A stretch of DNA of 64,000 nt. Origin: Berberis thunbergii. Lineage: Eukaryota; Streptophyta; Magnoliopsida; Ranunculales; Berberidaceae. The stretch is taken from assembly GCA_003290165.1 (NCBI GenBank), contig QNQO01000532.1, forward strand, positions 1 through 64,000, read 5' to 3'. This document shows, in pieces, positions 33,101-48,100 of this stretch. The position numbers and the translations under genes were made by a program. Below the pieces are notes generated by a model that saw only the letters and a program-made list of their open reading frames with translations, was not told the origin of the DNA and did not search any database. The first letter of the stretch is position 1. Each line of letters begins with the position of its first letter.

Positions 33101-36100
33101 TCTCCTTGTCAGCCATATCACACAAGCTACCTAGTTCACCTGCTGTCGCTGCTATCGAAGCCACTGCAGTCACCTAAAACCCTCCCAACAACTCTTGATT
33201 CTGAAGAAAAAAAATAGGTTGTTCCCCTCCCCTGTTTTGTTTCAAATCGTGTTTGGGAAGATAACATAATTTTTTCCAGTATTCCCAAACATGTCCCTAG
33301 TCCTGTTTCATATCAGTCCTTGTCCCTGTTTTTCACTTAAAGTCCCTAGTGCAATCTAATTGCACCCTCCTCTATGGTTTGTTCACCCATAACTAGATGC
33401 ACCCTTGTTTTTACTGGTTTACAAGTCCAACATCCCAGTGTCTTAATACCTATAACCAATTTTAATATCCACAATCACAATCAAGGATTGTGATTTCGTT
33501 TTTCGAGTTAATTTCGATCTCCTGATTTTAAGAAATATTTCGATGTTTGAAGAAAAAATGTAAAAAAAATTCGAAGATACATTAAACATATTATTAATAG
33601 TAATTCACTAATATATATATATATATATATTTTGCATATTACCCACACGAGTCCCTCCCTTCCTCCTAGTATACTTTGCTACATCTATCCATTCATCATC
33701 ATAACATACACTATATTTGATTTTTGCATGGGTGCCACATAGGCCACTGCGAAATGAGATGATGTATAAAATATATAGATGATGGATGGGTGTCATGATG
33801 ATAACTGTGAAAAAAGTTGGATGATGGGTGGGTGTCATGGTGATAACAGTGGAAAAAGGACAAATGAATCAGAGGGGGAGATGAAAAAATTAATAAAAAA
33901 AATCAACAAACCAACCCATCCCATATAATTCCACCGAGTCATCCCTGTTTTCTCACTTAACAAAGTCAACAACAATGGCTGCTCCGGTGAAACAAACGGA
34001 GGTGGCTGTGGTGGTGCGACCTCAGCTTCTTCATCTCTTCATCTGTGGTTTCTCCACCAACCCAGAAGCAAACAGATTCGGCAGGGAGGAAGCAGATCCA
34101 GTAGGGAGGAAGAAGACAAATTCAACAGGAAGACTGGTCAATCGGAGAAGAAGAGCATAGATCAGAACATTTGGCTGATCGGAGAGGAAGACTAGAGATC
34201 GAAAAGGAAGACCAGAGAAGAAGATTTTGGTCGAAAGTTTTCCATCGAAAAACTGTATTTTCTTCGCTGTTTTTTTTTTTATTTTGTCGAATAAAACAAA
34301 AATTTTCGAAAAAACTGTCAAAATAATGTAATTTTGGACTTCGCAATTTTTCTTTTCGTAGTTTAAAATAAGCGAAAATATCACCAAATTTTCGCGAGAT
34401 TTCGCGAAAACGCATTCCTTGATCACAATACACACGTCCCTCGTTATCCCCAACCTCAAACTGTCTACCTTACACCACCACCTTCACCCCCATTTCCATT
34501 GGCCCATGATGTACACACCCTTACTGTTCCCATGGCACGAGTTGAGCAGAAAATGATAGATTTTTGTCGGAAGAGCATGCGGGAAATAAACAAGATATTT
34601 GAGGATAAAATGATAGTGCTTCGAGAAATATTAGAAAAATGTGAACTTGAACAAATGTGAAAAGAGTAGGATGAGTCATACTGTTTGTCAGAGTCCATCC
34701 AACGTTTTCAAGAAGTTAAGGGTACTTTCACGCGTACTTGATTTTCGAAATGCATTCAAATTTTGTGATTTTTCCCCATTTTTGGCCAATAGGATGATGT
34801 TTCTACAACAGCAGAAGCAATGAGTGACGATGGTTACATTGACCTATATTGGAAATTTTTTGTGGAACGAGCTTATGTGAAGGAGTCTACTCAGCAGATG
34901 ACGCAAATTACTGTTTTTTTAATCACCTTGCTCCATTTCTGAGTTGGTTCAACTGTCGTTGACAAGTGTGCATCGTTGCAAAGTTCAAGGTCACCTACTT
35001 CATGTACACTTCGCCTTGTGTTTTATGACGGTTGATTCATCTAACTCTGTCGACTTCAAGCTCGATGATGAGCTTATTTAACCTGGGGAGGATGATGAAA
35101 AGTAGGATTTAATTTATTTAATTTAGTTTAGTTGTTGGGTTGGGCCTAAGTAAGCCCATTAAAATAATTGGAGATTAGGTCTCCAATAGAATTTAGGATT
35201 AGGTTTAGTTATATAGGGCCTATAGGCCATTGCTTGAATTGATTTTAATTAATGAAGAAATTCTAATGGAGATTATTTACTTTTATTTCCTTTCAACAAT
35301 TTGTCATATAATTTTATTTTTAGTTCGTAGATTAGGTTTCATCAATTTACAAAATTTGCAACTCACAAAGCCTCAAATAGAATAAAAAGAATGGTTATTT
35401 ACCTTTTGTCCCCAAAATGTATACTTTCTGTTAACGAATGTCACATATAATCACCCTTTGAGTGTCATTTTAACTGCGGATCAGCTCGTCAATTATCTTG
35501 ACCGTCATTAGACTGGTCAATCAATTTTTTAGACCAAAATGCCCCTTCAAATGATGGTTAAAAGTAGTAAGTTTAACCTTCGATCTCAAAATCTAAAACG
35601 TTGTTGACTCTCTGGTCCAATGGCACCCAAAGAGTAATTAAGTAAAAGGTACCCAAACAAAATTAAGAATAAACTTTTAAGGGCCAAAGACCAACTAACC
35701 CTAAATAAATTCTTGGTCCTCGTAAATTTCTCTCAAGAAAAATGAACTCTTGAAAGCGGGTTCCTTTGAAGAAAACATGGGATGTGCACGCATACTATAA
35801 GAATTCCATTACATCCATAACAAGGTGACGGTCCCTTGACGAATAAGTGGGCTCAAATACCCCTTATTTCTTTGTTACCAAATAACCCACACAATCATGT
35901 AGAAAATAAGACTCCAAATCACTCCACTTCTCCCTTAGGAATAAGTTTGACACTACCAACCGTGGAACACATCCTCCATAGTCTACGACATGCCCAATCA
36001 ACCCCACATGCTTAAACGAAATAAAGACAAATGGAACGAGCAAGTCGCAATGAAGAAGGAGGTGTCCCTATTCTCTAGCCCTCTCCTACATATGGGGCAT

Positions 36101-39100
36101 CACGAATCAACATTTATGCCCCGTCCAAGAAAACATAACATTTGGATGGAAATATGGTTCCACATTGGGAGTTCCCACACACGAGACATTTGGTGGGATA
36201 AATTTCCTCAAAACAAGCATGGGAGAATTATTGATAACTTCTGGGGTGGCCTCACACAACACCAAATGATTATAAAAAGAAGACACCAAGAACTCCCACT
36301 TTAGACGACATCATTTCAAACCATCATCCTCATTATCTGGCACCATCAAAGCATGGACCTCCAAGAGGTTACCACCCACTTCCTCTTGCCACTCATTCTA
36401 AGTAAGGTGCAAGTTCCATCCACCCCAAGGTGTCTCTCACACAAAAGCCTTGAACATTCCTCACATCAATCAATGAAACCCAAAATAACCTAGGGAATCT
36501 ATCCTTAGTGCAAACTGGACCACACCACTTATGACACCAAAACTTAATCTTGTTTTGTTTCCCAAGTACATGCTCCACCCCTTAAAGGAAAAATGGCACC
36601 ACAATAGTTTTGGTTTTGGTGACCAACTCCATTGATAACCCCCGTATTTCCACTACGAATCTCCACAACCACTTGGCTTTGCTAACCAAATTGAACAAAT
36701 GGACCTTTCTAATGCCTAATCCTCCTTTAACCTTCAGCACATAAACTTTGCCCCAACCAATAATTTGGAACTTTCTAGATGATTAAGACGAGCCCAAAGA
36801 AAATTTCGCATGATCAGCTCCATTTTTGCAGCTGATGCAGGTACCTGGACAAGAGGAGGCAAAAAGATTGGGATACTTGTCAAGGTTGATGAAGGTAATT
36901 ATGTCTGCCTTTGAAAGATGACGCCTCTTCCAAGTAGGCATCCCATGTTCCATCAGCTCTTCAAGATTAGCAACAAACAAATGCAAGTCCAAAATTTTCC
37001 AAATTTGACTATGAAAAAGGACCATAATCCCATGATGCAAGTTAAAGAGGCCTGTAATAATTGGAAACATGAAGTATCTGTATTGTCTGAGGCGCTAGGT
37101 GAGGGTGCCCAGAACATCTACACATGCGAAAAAATTATATGTTTGTATGAACAAATTCCTTGTAATTTTACATGAAATTACAGGAATTTATACTTGAAAG
37201 ATATTAAAAGAACATGAGAATTAAAGTTAAGAGAAACACAAGAGCGTACACATTTACTCATACTAAAAAGAATAACCCATCTTACTTGTTCAAACTTGAG
37301 AGTTGGCGAAAGGAAGTAGTTAGACTCGTCAGACTCTCCAACGGGTATTTCCATCGGGCCTCTAGAATATGATCCATCCTGCAAACCAATGTAATCAAGT
37401 TAAATCATGGGATGAATGTTAGCTCAAAATCATGATACCTACTTATAAAAAATTCCTAAACTGCGAAAGTCCCAAACATTAAAAGTTCAGATTTATCTTC
37501 AGACATCACACGAATTGGTCATTTGGAACACAGTACCTGCAATATATCCTAAAATGTCAATTTTTAGGGACAAAAACAGTCTAAAAATTGCAAACTCTCG
37601 TGTTGTCATGCGATACATTTGTGATTATACATCTCTTCTTCAGGGGTCCAATGCAGTTAAGGATGAGATGGCTGCTTTAATTACGAAGGGTGTGGGCCGT
37701 GCGAGCTCATAATCATGCTGGGAGGTGCGATCATTTCAGGAGGAGGACATGCAATGAACTCTAAACTAAGAACTGAACTAAATAAATTAACCAAAATGCT
37801 GGAAATTACAAGAAAAGTAATAAACAAATAAATCAAACAAACAAAAATCTTCATTCAAATCCAACTACAATGAAGGGTGATCAACCTTATTTATAGCCTA
37901 ATTTGCTTGCAAAGCAAGTTTTCTAAACCTAGTCTCTTAACAGTACCCTAACTCTTCCTAATGGGATTTTCTGGCCCACCCATATAATAAATAAAAAACA
38001 AATTAATCAGCCTATATTTCCATCATCCTCCTCAGGTTGAAAAAGCTTGGAGAGTGCAATCCAACAACCAACCAGTCTTGCGAAGAACATATCTAGCAAA
38101 GTGTGCCATGATCAACTGGCCTCGAAATTCCCTAAATGACTTAAACAAGAAAAATTCACTCATTCGCAATAATAAAAAAATATGCCATATGTGGGAAGCA
38201 CCCAACATGATAATCGCAATCTTTAAATCTTGCATGAAATGTGTGTCTCATTAGTATCCTCAAAATCTGACTAAATTGGGTCAAAGTAAACATCATCACT
38301 CACCTCTATAGGAACCTCCTCTAATCCTCTAAGGAACATGGTCCAAATATCAATAATCTGCACAAGAGTTTCTGGATGCACAATTTTTCATTAGCTCTCT
38401 AGGCAAGGATCCCCAATAAGGGTCAATGTAAACATCGGTATTAATTGTCATTCATTGTAGGAGCATCATCATCTTGCCTGTCGAAGATAGCTTTTAACTT
38501 GTGATACTTCTCATCCAGTGTTGTTAAGGCGAACGCCTGAGGCGAGCCTCAAGGCGTTTTGGCAAAAAAAATGCCTCAAAATGATCCGAGGCGGAGCGGT
38601 GAAGTGAGGCGACCGCCTCGGGCCACCTCAGGCCATTTACAGCTTAAAAACCAAAAGTTTATTGCAGCCCACTTGTCTTTTAAGGTTAAGAGGGGGTATT
38701 TAGAGTTTTAGACAAGAAAACGACTCCTTGGGGGCTATTGTTGTTGTTGTGTGTGTTCTTCTCCTTCTAATCAGGTTCCTCTTCTTCAAATTAGGTGTTG
38801 CCTCTTTCATATCAGGATGTTTTCTCTCTTCTTCTTCCTCCTTCCTCTTCTTCTTCCCTCTCCTTCCTGTGTTTTTTATATGATCTGTTCTGCAGTTTTT
38901 TTTTAATGATCCGTTCTACTCTTTTTTATATCATCGGTTCTACTCCTTTTTTTAATGATCTGTTATGTGTTTTTTTATATGATTTGTTCTGCTCCTTTTT
39001 TTATATGATTTGTTCTGCTTCGTTTTTTTTTCACAATAAACAATAATAAGTAATATTTCAGTGTATGGATCGTAATATTTTAGTATATTTGGCACAAACT

Positions 39101-42100
39101 TTCAAAGTTAAACCAATGAGACCTGCTGGGCGATGCCTCATCAAATTGCAATTTTCCAAATACTATTTCAAATTCAACCATTAATTTTCCAAACACTGTT
39201 TCAAATTTCCAAAGTTAAACCAATGAGAAGTTGATGAACTAGTTTACATTATGCTTTGATGTTTTTCTTGTTTGTTTCTTTTTTAGTGATTTAATGGATA
39301 GGCAAGTTAAGTACACTTATGTAGTGCATCTTTTTGCTATGTTATGCAGCTTTATTATGTTTCCATTTCAATTCTAAATAATTGTATGACTTTTTGTACA
39401 TATTGGCATATGCAAGTTATCAAAATGATGATGAATATTACTTATCTAAATGTATTTCAATTTATTATAATAAAATATCTTTAAAAAATGTTAAAAGACC
39501 GCCTCAGTGAAGTGAGGCGTCCGCCTCGCCTACCGCCTCGCCTCTGAGGCGTTTTCAAGCTCATCCGCCTCAACGCCTTAACTACACTGTTCTCATCCTC
39601 CCTTGCTTATTTTTGCTTTTTCATTCACTGAAACCTCTCCTTTGCCCACGCTTTGTCTCGCTCTCTCCAAGCATCAAAATTGTGTTAAGGCGAGCGAGTA
39701 TCCGTTCTTCTAAATCTCTCAAAAACTTCTCCGTGTTTGTCTCAACCTACATCACATTGGAGGTGGTAGTTGAGTTTATGTCATTGGCAAATGGGGGTGG
39801 TAGGTAAATTGGTTCAGATTGAGGAACATAAGTGTATTGTGATTGTGGATAGTAAAATTGATTATGAATATTGGACACAACAGGGTATTGGATTGGATTT
39901 GGGTTGTAGTGATATTGGTATGGCTATGGAATAATATGGTTATGGATATGAAGAATAATATAAGTATGGGTACAAATAATAATATGGGTGACTTATTTTT
40001 TCAATTGTTGGGGTGCATTAAGAGATTTTGGGGTGCACATAACTATTGTTTTGGACCAGGGAGGTATGTACAATTTATGGGAGTTTTTTTGGATATTGTT
40101 GGAAATATAGGGAGGTAGTTGGAAATTCTAAAAAACCAGGGATGAGGATGTGTGTAAATGACTTACATTTTTTCTTTAACAAAATAGATTGAGTATTAAC
40201 CGAGGTTCTAAAAATCGCTAGGCGGTAGGCAGGTGGTGAACATGGGACTAGCGCACGGATGCCTTGGTGGTTTTTTATTATAATTTATAAAAATTAAGCA
40301 TAATAACATATAAATTATTTTCAATTCAATGACAAGATATATATACAAAATGTTATAAAAAAATATTTTTCATTTTTTAACTGAAAATAAAAAAATTTCC
40401 CCATAGCCTGCCTAGGTGTTTCCCAACCGACTAGCAACTAGGCGCTGCTTAGGCAGCCCCTAGAAACTAGGTGCCGCTTAGGCCGATTTTACAACACAGG
40501 TATCAACAGATCTAAACCTAGATGTGATCGCATAAGGGCAGCAGTCGGCGGGGCTTGTAATGTTGGTGACAGTTTGTGATGAATAATAGACGATGAAGAG
40601 TGACCTTCAATGAACAATGACGATGACCAATATCGATGAACAATGCATGTGCATGAACAATATTGACCTTGATTTTTTCATAATCTTCAATTAAACTTTG
40701 TTTCTTTTCTTTTTAATTTTTCACTTTTCTCCTTCAAATCAAACCCACGAATCCAAGAGCTTTTCCTTCAAATGAACCCATGAATCCAAGAGTGTCTTGA
40801 TCTGATACCACGTAATGTAACCTAAAGTACAAATTAAAATAATTTTATACAAAAGATAAATAAAATTAAATAAACTAAATAACCTCCATTGGAGTTTCTT
40901 CATTCATCAAAAACCAATTACAGACAATGTCCTATGGGCCCTATTTATACTAAACCTAATCCTAGATTCTGTTGGAGTCCTAATCTCTAATTATTTTAAT
41001 GGGATTACTCAACCCAACTACTATTATTAAATAAAATAAATTAAATCGTAGATTACATCACAAACACATCTTCGTCAATTAGAAATGGTTTCCACTCGTG
41101 CCTCTTCTCGTTCTTTCTAGATGTTCATCAATGTTTCAAGGCGGGTGACTAAAAGTTTTTCTAATTCTATTCAATACTTATCTTTGTCCAACTCAACTTG
41201 CGTTGGGAGGAAGGCGGTAGTGAAGTGTATGCCACTAATCAATGGGGGGTGTTGGTGGTGGTGTAGGGTAAACGGGTTCAAGTTGGGATCGTAGGGAACA
41301 TAGGTGTATTTTGAGGTATGATAGTAAAAATGGATATGACCACTATAAGACATCGTGGTGTATTGGTATGGATGTGGTAGGGGTGAGTATCCCATCCCGC
41401 GATCTTGATCTCGTCCCGTCCCGTCTCGTCCCAATTTTTTCGGGTCCTATTGGGATTGATCAATCACGTCCCGATCTGACATGGGATCAGGATTAAGATT
41501 TTCAATCCCGCCCATCTCATCCCGTCCCAAACCGATTTTTTTAATATTTAATATGAAATATATAGTATGAAACTATTTGTTGACATGACTTTTAATTGTT
41601 TTTATTTATTGACATGACTATTTTATTCTCACAAACTTCCATGCGACTCGCCTAAATAATGAATCTAACTCAAACATATCCCTTCTTTTTTCCCTCTTCC
41701 TAACTCTTAACAACAACAATGTGTGTTCCTCGTAATTTTTAAATGACAAATTCATTGATCATTTTCGTTAGCAATGTACAAAAAAATAACTATCTTCAAT
41801 AGTAGTTCTAAAAAACGGAGTAAAAGCTAATGATATGGGAATATAATAATCAATGGCTTAAAGTTATATAGTTGTTCTTAGAGTTGTGTATTTGATAAAT
41901 CCAAAATTTTCAATCTTGCATATTAAATTTTCAATCCAAAATTTAATACATGTTCATCCCGTCATGTCGCATCCCAAACCATTTGGAATGAGACGAGGTC
42001 GAGATGAGGTCTATCCCATCCCGTCCCGATCCCGAACAAATGGGATGGGATAGGGGATAAGGTCAATCCCATCCCCACCCCTAGTATGTGGGATAATATG

Positions 42101-45100
42101 GGTGTGGATATGGAGAACAGTAAACGTCGCTCATTTTTTAATGTTGGGGTGCCTTTAGTGTTTTTGGGTGTACATAGACGTTCTGGATAATATTAAACTA
42201 TGGGATTTTTCTGCAGCTTCAGGAAGTTCAGGAGTGTATTTGTATTAATTGAAGAACTAAAAGACTAAACTAAAGGAGGAGTGTATTTGTATTAATTGAA
42301 GAACTAAAAGACTAAACTAAAGGATTGATAAAAGTCACAAAAGTTAAAGTTGTTTCTTCTTTGGGATGACAAAACTCTATTTCAGAGTCCTACAAGTCAC
42401 AAATCAAGTTTTCTGAACCCAATCTCCTAACGAATAACAATGCTCAAACTCTTCCTACTGTGCTTTACTAGCCCAACCATATAATATATAACTAAAATAA
42501 ATTCAGCCTTTATTTCCTTCAACATCGCTCAAGACCATATGGATAGCTTGTACCTAACTGAAAATGACATCGGGAAATTAGAGGGTTGAGAGGAATTTCG
42601 GGGGGGGGGGGGGGGGGGGGGGGGGGGATATAAACTGAAATCTGACTGATACTCTCAAATCAACATGTATTTTTTGTTAGTTCTTTTTTCGGTAATGTTT
42701 CTTTCTCCTTCGGGTTCTCATAGATTACAATATGGTTTTGCAATGACTTGAACCTAAAAAACAAAAACAAAAATTTACAACCCCACTATTATCGCAAAAG
42801 GAATACTTTTGCTGGATGAGCATTTGAATAAAGAGAATTGAGGGTCTTCCACTTGCAAAATAATTTCCATGCTTCAAACGAGTATATGTAGTTTTATCTA
42901 GGTGGGAATTACCGAGCTATCAGCTATGGTGCATTCCAAGTCCTAACTACCTTGATTTCTTCAATTACAATTTTTGCAAAAGGCGTATTTTTGGCTGGGG
43001 TAGAATTAGGATGCCATGTTCACAACGGTAATGTTTGTCAAATAGTAAGGAGACATTCATTACAGCTGGTCAGTATTCACTGCTTCTAGTACACAACCCC
43101 ATAAACCTAGGAAATGCAATAGTATGAACTTAGAGAGTTTTTATTTTTTGTTCTAAATAGACTAAGAAATCTTAATAAGAAGTGGGTCGTTTAAAGTGCT
43201 TGTTTTTAGTTTTGATTAGAAGTTGAACTTTTAATGGGAATAAGTACAATAGAGGGTGTTGCTCACTTAGCACTAAGTGCTTAACGAAAATTCATTCCAA
43301 TAATAACCTCACAATAAATTTGTAATGACTAATACATCCCTCTTCTCCACCGGCCATCCCCACTTCTTCACCTCCTTTCTGCCATGCGAGCAATGTTGCG
43401 ACTATCACCACCGTTCTCCCCTCCTCCCTCTTTCTCTTCCTTCTGTTGGAGATTTATAAGGAACAAAGAAAGATATTGTGCGGTTTCTTTGGTGGTTTAT
43501 GGTGCTGGTGGAAGGAAATCTCAATGGTACCTAAAAACAAACATCTTTTAGTTTTACAACTTTTAGTCAGTAGCCCATTCAGAAGCAAAACAAACAACTC
43601 TTTCAGAAGCTCGTTCAGAAATTCCAACTCTAGTTAGAAGTTAACTTCTAAACACTTAAAAAAAAAACAATTTTCACCTTAGTGTTGGGTTCACCACTTA
43701 CTGAAAGGAACGATGACTTATAATTGTGACTGGAACAAGAACGTGCACTTTGTGCCTTATCTCATTTCCAATACATGGGGGGTGATACGAGAAATGTAGA
43801 CTGAACTCTTTGCCTCTGACTAATACTCTCAAATCCACATGTGTTTTTGATATTTTGTCACTGTCATGTTTTTTTTTTCTTTGGGTTCTCATTGTATTAT
43901 AATATGGTTTTGCAGAGACATGAACCTCTGTGGCAAAAGAAATACTTTTTTCTGGGCCAGGCATTTGAATAGAGAAAATTGAGGGTCTTCCACTTGCAAA
44001 GGAATTTCCGTGCTTCAAACGAAGTACAATCAGTTTCTATCAGGTGAGGAATTTAACCGAGCTATGGAGCATTCCAAGTCCTAACTGCCTTGATTTCTTC
44101 AATAAGTTCACTTGAGCTTGTGGGCTCACATCAACTTTCTGAAAACTCGTATTCCTTTCCTACCAGGTCATTTTAGGAGGATAAAACTCTACAACTGTTG
44201 CAAAAGGCGTAATTTTGGCGGGTATGATCAGGATGTCATGTTCAAAAGGGTAATGTCTATCAAAAAGCAAGGGGACGTTCAGTACAGCAGGTCAGTATTC
44301 GCTGCTTCCAGTACACAACCCCATAAACCTGGGAAATGCAGCAGTGTGAACTTAGTGTTGGGTTCACCACTTACTCAAAGGAACAATGATTTATAATGGT
44401 GACTGGAACATTTCTAAGGCAGTGCACTTTGTGCCTTGTTTCATGAACTATGGATGTTGCACTCTGTTTTTGAAAGATGCTTATGAGTTGCATTGTGTTC
44501 CTACTGCAATTATATATGATAAGGATGCAAAGTTTCATAGCCATTATTGGCATGAATCGTGGAAGAAGACTTGAACTAAACATTAGCACACTTTTTCCTT
44601 CAGAGAACGTTCAAATTTTATCCAAAAAAAATTGTCCTGGAAGCGAACACCCTTGAAATAAGCATTAGAAGAGCACATGTATCAAAGGAAACCCATTACA
44701 TCCATGACAATGTAGCAAGTAGTTCTAGAAGACTCCATAAACACCCTCGTGTTCTCTCTTGGCATAACACCCACCGAATTGCACAAGACGTATGCTGTGG
44801 GATTGACATTTCCATCCATTTAAGCACATCAATGACAATGCTCGGCATCACTGACTCTACTCTACAAGCTTGTAGAAAGCAAGACCATAAACTCATAGAG
44901 AACTAGCAGTACTGAAGAAACAAATGATCCCTAGTTTCACAGCTTCACACAAGAAACACATGGAGTACTCTATCTCCAAATCCATGCCCTTACTGATCAA
45001 GACATCCTTTGTGAAATAGACTACTATTACACATAAGCTCTCAAACAAAGAAATCTACTTTAGGTGGGATCATTGTGCTCCATATAAGGAAACGGGGAAG

Positions 45101-48100
45101 TCAGTTGTAGCCCCCAGGGGTAGTTACTAGTGTAGCATCTACCAAATGGGAATGGAAAGAAGAAACTGAGAAAGACCCGCCATTGGATTGTAACCACCTC
45201 TACTCATCCTCGATCATTATGTGGCACCATGAAATCCAAGGTTTCCATCAAGCTACCGACCTCAGCCTCCTTCCATTCATGGAGTGCTCACTGGAGATGG
45301 TGGTTCCCACCCCCATTATCACAATTGACATTAAATCTTGCACAAATGCTCTTGATAAAACCTAGGAACGCCTCCTTGAGAAAATGGAACAAAATAACAA
45401 TGGACTGACACCACTTATCGAGGCATAAGCTAATCAAGTCCCCTCTTCAGTTCCAAGAACATATTCCACACCTTTTGAAATTAGGCCTGACACTGGAAAT
45501 AACTTTCCAAAGACTAGTACAATAGTACCATACGCCTTGAGGGATAATGGGGAAGCCACCATTCCCCCCTCTATCATCTGTAAACTGTGGGGCTCTTTCG
45601 TGTACCACCATAACCACTTGCCTAAAAGAATGACATTCATTTGCCTGAAAGTTCTAATCCAAGCCACCCCTCTCGTTGGGAAGCACCACCAACTACAATT
45701 TCAGAGGGTGAAACCTCTTGTTTCCATTTGACCTACTCCATATGAAGTCTTTAACTATATGCTTAGTTTTACTGGCCACGAAAGCACGCAAAGGAAAGAG
45801 GGACACATAGTAATTGGGGGTGCTGGCCAACACACTTCTAGAAATGGTTAACCTTCCCACTTTCGAAAGGGATACGCTCTTCCATGAAGCAAATTTTCTG
45901 CCTAAGGTCTCCACCACTGGGTCACTCCACGTTTTGGAGTTGTTTACAGTTGCATGTGTCAGGGATTCCAAGCCATTGCTTACCTATAAATAGTAACAAT
46001 GGGGCTGAAGATATGACTGTCTTTGTGGAAACAAATAATGGTCAAGTCAAGCTTTAAATAGAGAACTGTGCAAAATACAAGAAGCTGCTGATGTACATAA
46101 CGCCGGGGTTGTTTTGATAAAGATGATTTGGATTGGCTTAGTCTCTGCAAGGATAGACATCCATAAGGGTTGTATGCAAATTGTAAGAGATCAAGAAATC
46201 CATGAAGAATTTGAGAACACTTTTTTATTGCCCTACAGCTGTGTCATCTGTAAATACTTCTAGTGTTTGATTCACTGCTAAGGGTGTGTTTGATTCCAAG
46301 GAAATTTTGCCATGGGAAATTTTTCAAAAAGAAAGAAGAAATAGGAGTAAGTAGGAAATTTATTTTTCTCCAACTTGAGGTTGAAGATGACTTTATTTTT
46401 GGCAAAAGTTTTCTTAGCTCTCCCCCCTCCCTCAAGATATTTTCCACAATTTTGTAACAAACCAAGATGATAGTAATCATCATAAAATGCATGTTCTCCA
46501 TTCTCCCTTCCTCTCCCTTCTCACTTTTTGGCAAATTTTCTTGAGAAAATTTTCTTTGGAATCAAGCACACCCTAAGAATCCAAAGTGTTACTTCAGCTT
46601 GATTGTTTTCATATCTAGTTTTTCTAATGAGAGACGAGCATAAGTCATAATAGTTAATAGTCAGTTACTATTTTTTTAGTGATTACTGATCCTGTTTCAA
46701 AGTTTACTTACTGCTTGTTACTTTTATACTACTAGGTTAGTTTTTAACAGTGTTCTGTTAGTTACTTATGCATGAGCTAAATATCAGTTTTTAGAATATC
46801 TCATAGAAAATTATTTTCGGAATTATTTTATTGTGTATTTTCGTTTACTAGGTGGTTGGCATGTTCTAGGAGGTTTCTAAAGTTGAGCATTTTAGGATAG
46901 TTTTGAGTGGGTTTTAGTAGTAGATATTATTTATGAAGTTTCTAGGGTAGTTGTTTCTATTTTGGAGTCTAAAAGCTGAATAAAGTTGACCGACAATGTG
47001 AAAACGAATTGGATTGTTGGATCCATCAGTTACATAAGAAATTAAAATCAAATAATTTTTTTCTCTCTCTTGCTGTTTCTAACTTCTGAACTTCCCCCAA
47101 ATTTCATATAAATCTCAAAATCTTAAAAAATGATCACCAATATCTGCATGAACTTCCACAACTGAGCTGCTACCCAAGTTCCCATTAATTTCTCCTCAGG
47201 ATCTAGTCAATAAAATTTTGGAGGTGGTGCAGAGATGTTGAATCTAGTAATGGTTCACATTTTAAAATCTATGAACAAGTAGTACAATAGGAGAAAAAAA
47301 TGCAATTGAAACTTCAAGTACGTCAAAAGTCCCTCTCCCGACATCAGAAAACACTCATTAACAAATGCAAACTTCACAAAAAATGCTAATGATGCAGTAT
47401 GATAGAAAAATACGGTAATCATAGTCATCCAAGAAGAGTATGATTATAATAATTAAAATACTGAAACCAAAAGATTCCCTTGCCAGAAACAAGTGAACTG
47501 AAAACTTGCATTGAATGAACAAAAGATGAGTCTTATTACCTCAAAAAAAACAAGACCGGGCTCCATCCCCATGATATCTTCTTCCAACAAATCACTTGAC
47601 TGGACATCAAAAGATTCAAACGTTGGCAGCTCTTTACTTTTCACATGAACCACACCCTCCTTTCCTGTAGTACCCTGTTGCACTTCACCATAAGGGTTCA
47701 AAGTCACCCAATTAATTTTCCTTTGGATTTGAGAACTATCCACTCTAGAAACTGAATCCACCGCTTCAATGTGAGATAAAGTATAGCAATCATAAAGATG
47801 CTCGTTTTTTCTTCCAATATCAACTGGTTCCATTTCAGCAGTAATTGGTGAAAACACTGCTCCAACTCCCTTCCAATTCCCACTAACACTACTCGCAAAA
47901 GTATTCCATATAGGTCTGATAACAGGTTCCTGAAAATATATTTAAAGATTCAAAACATAAGAAGATATTATTTAAACTATAGGATTCTGAGAGAACCACT
48001 CATAATTTTAAACAAGAACCGAAACGAACCTGCGTCTGCAAAACAGTTTGAATCTCCATCAACATGGCACTAGAAACCATAACATTAGAATTCTTATCCC

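Noticed and set aside
33975..34160. Frame starting MAAPVKQTEVAVVV as a small gene
   Set aside because: Lies inside the hAT element, has no recognisable homology and no supporting splice or promoter signals.
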